From positions 1-8,542 of the forward strand of contig JAPLGF010000346.1 in the NCBI GenBank assembly GCA_026390275.1: a stretch of 8,542 bases of DNA. Reading direction: 5' to 3'. Below, in pieces: positions 6,039-8,542 of this stretch. Under the pieces are notes generated by a model. The model was given only the letters and a program-made list of their open reading frames with translations, was not told where the DNA came from and searched no databases. The stretch is from Candidatus Atribacteria bacterium. Lineage in GTDB: Bacteria; Atribacterota; Atribacteria; Atribacterales; Atribacteraceae. Made by a program: the position numbers and the translations under genes. Positions within the stretch are counted from its first letter, which is position 1. Each line of letters opens with the position of its first letter.

Positions 6039-6286
6039 GGGGAATTTTTGGTTTGTGGTTTATTGATATGGTTTTATTCATTCATTACCGGATTGGAACC
6101 ATAGCGGGATCCGGTCGGTACAGAGATACAAGTGGTGTTCTATTCAAAAATACACCATTTCTGCGAATCCTATGGTCAAGTGTTTGAAGGTAAAAACCGG
6201 TTACAATACCCACAATGAATAGACAACCATGCCAGTGCTTGACGCCATCAAGGGATGAAAAGACCAAGGCACACCCCCCTACAGCA

Positions 6287-6315
6287 AATCTCCCCCTTTT
6301 CTAAAGGGGGAGATT
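6287..6315. repeat. 13-bp perfect inverted repeat, dispersed-repeat type
   Basis: AATCTCCCCCTTT and AAAGGGGGAGATT are perfectly complementary 13-mers separated by TCT. The stem is very stable but is not followed by a T-run in either direction, and no gene ends nearby, so a terminator role is unlikely. C5/G5 palindromes of this form are common as interspersed elements in many environmental bacterial genomes, so a repetitive element is the preferred reading. Confidence 0.6.
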
Positions 6316-6317
6316 CC

Positions 6318-6346
6318 TTGAGGATGGTCATTTGGGGTATTATGGT
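6318..6346 (+). promoter_or_regulatory. Weak promoter candidate for the lptF/G gene
   Basis: TTGAGG (6318-6323) and TATGGT (6341-6346) are separated by 17 nt, each matching 4 of 6 of the sigma-70 consensus. It lies about 100 nt upstream of the TTG start and directly follows the 13-bp palindrome. Support is weak. Confidence 0.25.
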
Positions 6347-6378
6347 ATGTCTTTCCCAACTCAAAAAATTTTAAACTA

Positions 6379-6424
6379 TTCACGACTCACGATTCACGGT
6401 CTTAACCACCTCAACAACTCAACA
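6379..6424. repeat. Degenerate heptamer tandem repeats upstream of lptF/G
   Basis: TTCACGA, CTCACGA and TTCACGG run in tandem (6379-6399). After a short spacer, CTCAACA, A and CTCAACA follow (6410-6424). The tract is C/A-rich on the + strand, ends about 25 nt before the start codon and would lie in the untranslated leader of the transcript. It may be a decayed simple repeat, or a regulatory leader low in structure. Confidence 0.5.
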
Positions 6425-6448
6425 TCATTTTCGGGATAGGAGAACCAA

Positions 6449-7534
6449 TTGTTTATTAAAATCATGGATCGTTACATCAGCCGTCAAAGCATCTCCGGTA
6501 TGTTCACCTGGGTGGGAGCGGTCACCGTCATCATGCTGGTGCAGATCTTGTTTGAACTGGCCGATTTTTTTGTGAATAAAAAAGTCCCTTTTCTCATCAC
6601 TCTGGAAATTCTCCTCATGTATGTTCCGTCTCAAATGGTTCTCACTTTTCCGATTTCCTATCTCTTGGCCTCCGAGCTCAACCTGGGAAGACTGGGCCGG
6701 GATAGCGAGCTGGTGGCCATTGAAGCCAGCGGGGTGAGCTTAAAAAGGATTCTTCTCCCCTATCTCGTGCTCTCTGTGGTGGTTAGCATTGGTTCTTTCG
6801 GAATAAATAATTTTGTGGTCCCCGAGGCGAATCACAAAGCCCAGGTTCTTCTCCGGGAATATGTTTACAAGAAAGGTCCCCCTAAAATTGAGCAAAATGT
6901 TTTCTTCCGGGATGCGGAGAATCGATATTTTTATGTGAATGAACTGGATAATCAAACCTGGATCATGAAGGACGTCATGGTCTATGAAATGAAAGATCGT
7001 GGCGGTTTTCCCGATGTGATTCTGGCGAAGAATGCCTACTGGCAGGATGATCAGTGGTTCTTGAAAGAGGGGGTCGTTCACCGGTATGATGAGAATGGTT
7101 TCCTGGTCCAGGAAATTGAGTTTTCTGAAATGAATATTGATATGAGAGAAGAGTTCAAGGACTTTTTTGAAAAGCAGCGGGAACCGGAAGAAATGTCCAC
7201 CGGGGAACTGAAGCGTCAGATACAGATTTTGAAGACATCGGGCGTCAATACTGAACAGTTTGAGGTTGCTTATTACCTCAAGTTTTCCATTCCTTTTTCC
7301 GCACTGATGTTTGTCTTGATTGGTTTACCGCTGGGTATTCAGCGGACCAGGGATGCCCGTGCCCTGGGAGTCATCGTGACGGTGATATTGGCGTTTGGAT
7401 ATTATATGATGCTCTCGGTGTTTCGCTCCTTGGGACGGGGGGGCATCATGCAACCATGGCTTGCCGCCTGGATGCCAGACTTCATATTTGGGTGTATGGG
7501 TGCCGTTCTTTATTTAACTGTGGATCGAAAGTGA
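6449..7534 (+). CDS. lptF: LptF/LptG-family (YjgP/YjgQ) lipopolysaccharide export permease
   Basis: This is an inner-membrane subunit of the LptBFG transporter that extracts lipopolysaccharide and passes it to LptC/LptA. The 361-residue protein (usual 350-390) has the family layout. It starts with MDRYISRQ and two helices (about 16-40 and 48-76), then the coupling segment RDSELVAIEASGVS (84-97) that contacts LptB, and a third helix (about 101-122). A periplasmic beta-jellyroll domain spans about 123-275 and three C-terminal helices about 276-358, with GLPLGIQRTRDARALG between them. The TTG start at 6449 is preferred because TAGGAGA (6437-6443) lies 5 nt upstream; the ATG at 6464 would be 20 nt away. 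LptF and LptG are paralogues, and which one this is cannot be decided without its partner. Presence implies a diderm cell with LPS or a similar glycolipid. Confidence 0.93.
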   Translation: MFIKIMDRYISRQSISGMFTWVGAVTVIMLVQILFELADFFVNKKVPFLITLEILLMYVPSQMVLTFPISYLLASELNLGRLGRDSELVAIEASGVSLKRILLPYLVLSVVVSIGSFGINNFVVPEANHKAQVLLREYVYKKGPPKIEQNVFFRDAENRYFYVNELDNQTWIMKDVMVYEMKDRGGFPDVILAKNAYWQDDQWFLKEGVVHRYDENGFLVQEIEFSEMNIDMREEFKDFFEKQREPEEMSTGELKRQIQILKTSGVNTEQFEVAYYLKFSIPFSALMFVLIGLPLGIQRTRDARALGVIVTVILAFGYYMMLSVFRSLGRGGIMQPWLAAWMPDFIFGCMGAVLYLTVDRK

Positions 7535-7544
7535 GGTGTTTTTT

Positions 7545-7823
7545 ATGAGCGATCGATCTCATCATCTCTTCCACCACCTGGCCGGGTTTCTGGTTCTGGT
7601 GATGATGGTCTTGGTCAGTCTGTTGGCGAAAGCAGCCGAACCGGATATCTTCACCCGGGCGATGGATGCCCGTTCCCAGGGGAAAGTTGACGAAGCCTAC
7701 CAGTTGTTGGAAGAAGCGGTCAACCAGGGAATCCGGGCTCATGATGCCTATTACATTATTTGTCGGAAATCTTGGCTATGTCGCCGTGGTGGTATTGGGC
7801 GGCTACCTGGCTGCACAGGGTAA
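7545..7823 (+). pseudogene. Secreted TPR-like protein, 3'-truncated by a chimeric junction
   Basis: The ATG at 7545 has GAGG 8 nt upstream and follows the lptF/G stop by 10 nt, so it belongs to that operon. The first 31 residues form a signal peptide with a long hydrophobic core and a likely cut at AKA/AE. Residues about 36-70 look like one tetratricopeptide unit (AMDARSQGKVDEAYQLLEEA, then AHDAYY). From about residue 71 the text turns to Cys/Arg/Gly-rich nonsense and stops at 7821-7823, because the DNA there encodes an ABC exporter in another frame. The intact protein was probably much longer, perhaps a periplasmic TPR scaffold. What is visible is a fragment, either truly broken or an assembly artefact. 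Confidence 0.7.
7741..7755. other. Chimeric junction between TPR-protein gene and ABC-exporter gene
   Basis: Up to about 7752 the frame starting at 7545 gives sensible TPR text. From 7741 a different frame gives sensible ABC-exporter text, so the break lies within these few bases and may involve microhomology. Codon use changes at the same point: AGA/AGG are 8 of 10 Arg codons after it against 4 of 19 in lptF/G, and ATA is 9 of 26 Ile codons against 4 of 27. No insertion-sequence end, att site or tRNA is present at the join. Confidence 0.75.
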
Positions 7824-8542
7824 AATGCCCGTTGGTGACATACTTGCTTTTATTCTTTATGTGCGCTCTTTTATGCAGCCTATCTCACAGATTGCAAACA
7901 TCTCAAATGTCCTGCAGCAGACTGCGGCAGCGGCAGAAAGGGTTTTTGAATTCCTTGAAGAAGAGGAAGAAATACCGGACAGGGCCTTTCCTGTCAAGCC
8001 TGAAAATATCACCGGCAGCGTGGATTTCAAAGATGTTCATTTTGGATACAACCCTGAGCAGTTGATTATTAAAGGATTTTCCGCTGACATAAAGCCCGGG
8101 CAGAAGATTGCTATTGTCGGCCCGACCGGGGCAGGAAAAACAACCATGGTCAAGCTGCTTATGAGATTTTATGATGTTTCAAGCGGCGGGATATTTATCG
8201 ACGGCAGCAACATAAAAGATTTCACAAGAGCTGACCTGCGTGATATTTTTGGGATGGTCCTGCAGGATACCTGGCTTTATAACGGCACCATTATGGAAAA
8301 TATAAGGTATGGCAGGCAGGATGCAACAGACGAAGAAGTTTTTGAAAGCGCAAAAATCGCATATGTCGATCATTTTGCCCATGCTTTGCCAAAGGGGTAC
8401 AATCATGAGCTAAACGAAGAGACTTCCAATATATCACAGGGACAGAAACAGCTCATTACCATAGCAAGGGCAATTCTTTCAAATCCTAAAATACTTATCC
8501 TTGATGAAGCCACAAGCTCTGTGGACACCAGGACAGAGCTGC
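7741..8542 (+). pseudogene. ABC exporter (type IV/MsbA-like permease-ATPase), fragment lacking its 5' part and cut by window end
   Basis: An open frame without stop runs to the window end. From 7741 it encodes the last part of an exporter membrane domain (GNLGYVAVVVLGGYLA, then VGDILAFILYVRSFMQPISQ and NVLQQTAAAAERVFEFL). The nucleotide-binding domain follows: Walker A GPTGAGKTT (8119-8145), Q-loop GMVLQDTWLYNGTI (8251-8292), signature NISQGQKQLI in place of LSGGQ (8428-8457), Walker B ILILDEAT with the catalytic Glu, and D-loop SSVDTRTE. The H-loop and end lie outside the window. At least four or five upstream transmembrane helices are missing and no ribosome site precedes it; the ATGs at 7741 and 7744 are internal codons of the family. 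The ISQGQ...SSVDTRTE pattern fits exporters that work as heterodimers. The substrate is unknown. As it stands it could not make a working transporter. Confidence 0.9.

Larger units (their letters stand above)
5957..6448. other. 492-bp non-coding region between lipoprotein and lptF/G genes
   Basis: This divergent gap is the longest gene-free stretch of the window. From the lipoprotein side it holds that gene's ribosome site and -10 candidate, the repeat at 6017-6038, and an inverted repeat ACCGGAT/ATCCGGT (6087-6093, 6109-6115). It then holds a widely spaced inverted repeat TCTATTCA/TGAATAGA (6139-6146, 6216-6223), a strong C/G palindrome (6287-6315), a weak promoter candidate and degenerate heptamer repeats (6379-6424). 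A 60-codon minus-strand open frame (6085-6267) has no ribosome site and no recognised family; I do not call it a gene. I see no tRNA or known riboswitch. Confidence 0.6.

Noticed and set aside
6139..6223. Inverted repeat TCTATTCA/TGAATAGA as ends of a miniature transposable element
   Set aside because: The similarity does not extend inward, and no target-site duplication is visible at the ends.
6085..6267. 60-codon minus-strand open frame in the long intergenic region
   Set aside because: No Shine-Dalgarno, no recognised family, a region containing inverted repeats, and a length expected by chance.
6287..6424. CRISPR array
   Set aside because: The repeats are 7-nt units and one palindrome; there are no regularly spaced 25-40 nt repeats and no cas genes.
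7760..8065. 101-codon plus-strand frame inside the ABC segment
   Set aside because: It is out of frame with the clearly conserved exporter sequence, and its translation is a Cys/Ser/Leu-rich shadow.

Overview
The window comes from a bacterium with a Gram-negative-type (diderm) envelope. The evidence is an LptF/LptG-family LPS-export permease, a lipoprotein with a lipobox cysteine, and a sensor kinase with an extracytoplasmic loop. Genes are tightly packed, with ATGA stop/start overlaps, GTG and TTG starts backed by Shine-Dalgarno sequences, and moderate GC. The lineage cannot be fixed from the sequence; an uncultured or environmental genome is plausible but is only an inference.

Region 1 (1-3496, + strand) has two parts. 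The first is a biotin module: the 3' part of a biotin-protein ligase (birA) followed by the biotin ECF transporter S-component bioY. The second is an OmpR/PhoB-type response regulator and a HisKA/HATPase sensor kinase whose short outer loop has a Met/His-rich stretch. Two tiny ORFs fill the gaps birA-bioY and regulator-kinase exactly, each joined to both neighbours by ATGA overlaps.

Region 2 (3514-5956) holds a convergent YigZ/IMPACT-family gene (-), then two overlapping half-size chromate-transporter (CHR) genes (+) reading away from it, then a convergent unknown lipoprotein gene (-). A hairpin occupies almost the whole 28-nt gap between the second CHR gene and the lipoprotein gene. The lipoprotein gene is flanked by two similar short sequences in direct orientation.

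Region 3 (5957-6448) is a 492-bp non-coding stretch. It contains a 13-bp perfect inverted repeat of C/G-rich type, degenerate heptamer tandem repeats and weak promoter candidates.

Region 4 (6449-8542, + strand) has an intact lptF/lptG-like gene, then the signal peptide and first TPR-like unit of a secreted protein. At about 7741-7755 that protein breaks off and, in a different reading frame, the sequence becomes the 3' part of an ABC exporter. The exporter segment has clearly different codon usage (8 of 10 Arg codons AGA/AGG, against 4 of 19 in lptF) and lacks most of its membrane domain. This is a chimeric join: either real illegitimate recombination or an assembly artefact. It is the main anomaly of the window.

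I do not see a convincing new defence, mobile or biosynthetic system. The most interesting points are the chimeric junction, the ATGA-bridged micro-ORFs, the Met/His-rich sensor loop and the repeats around the lipoprotein gene.
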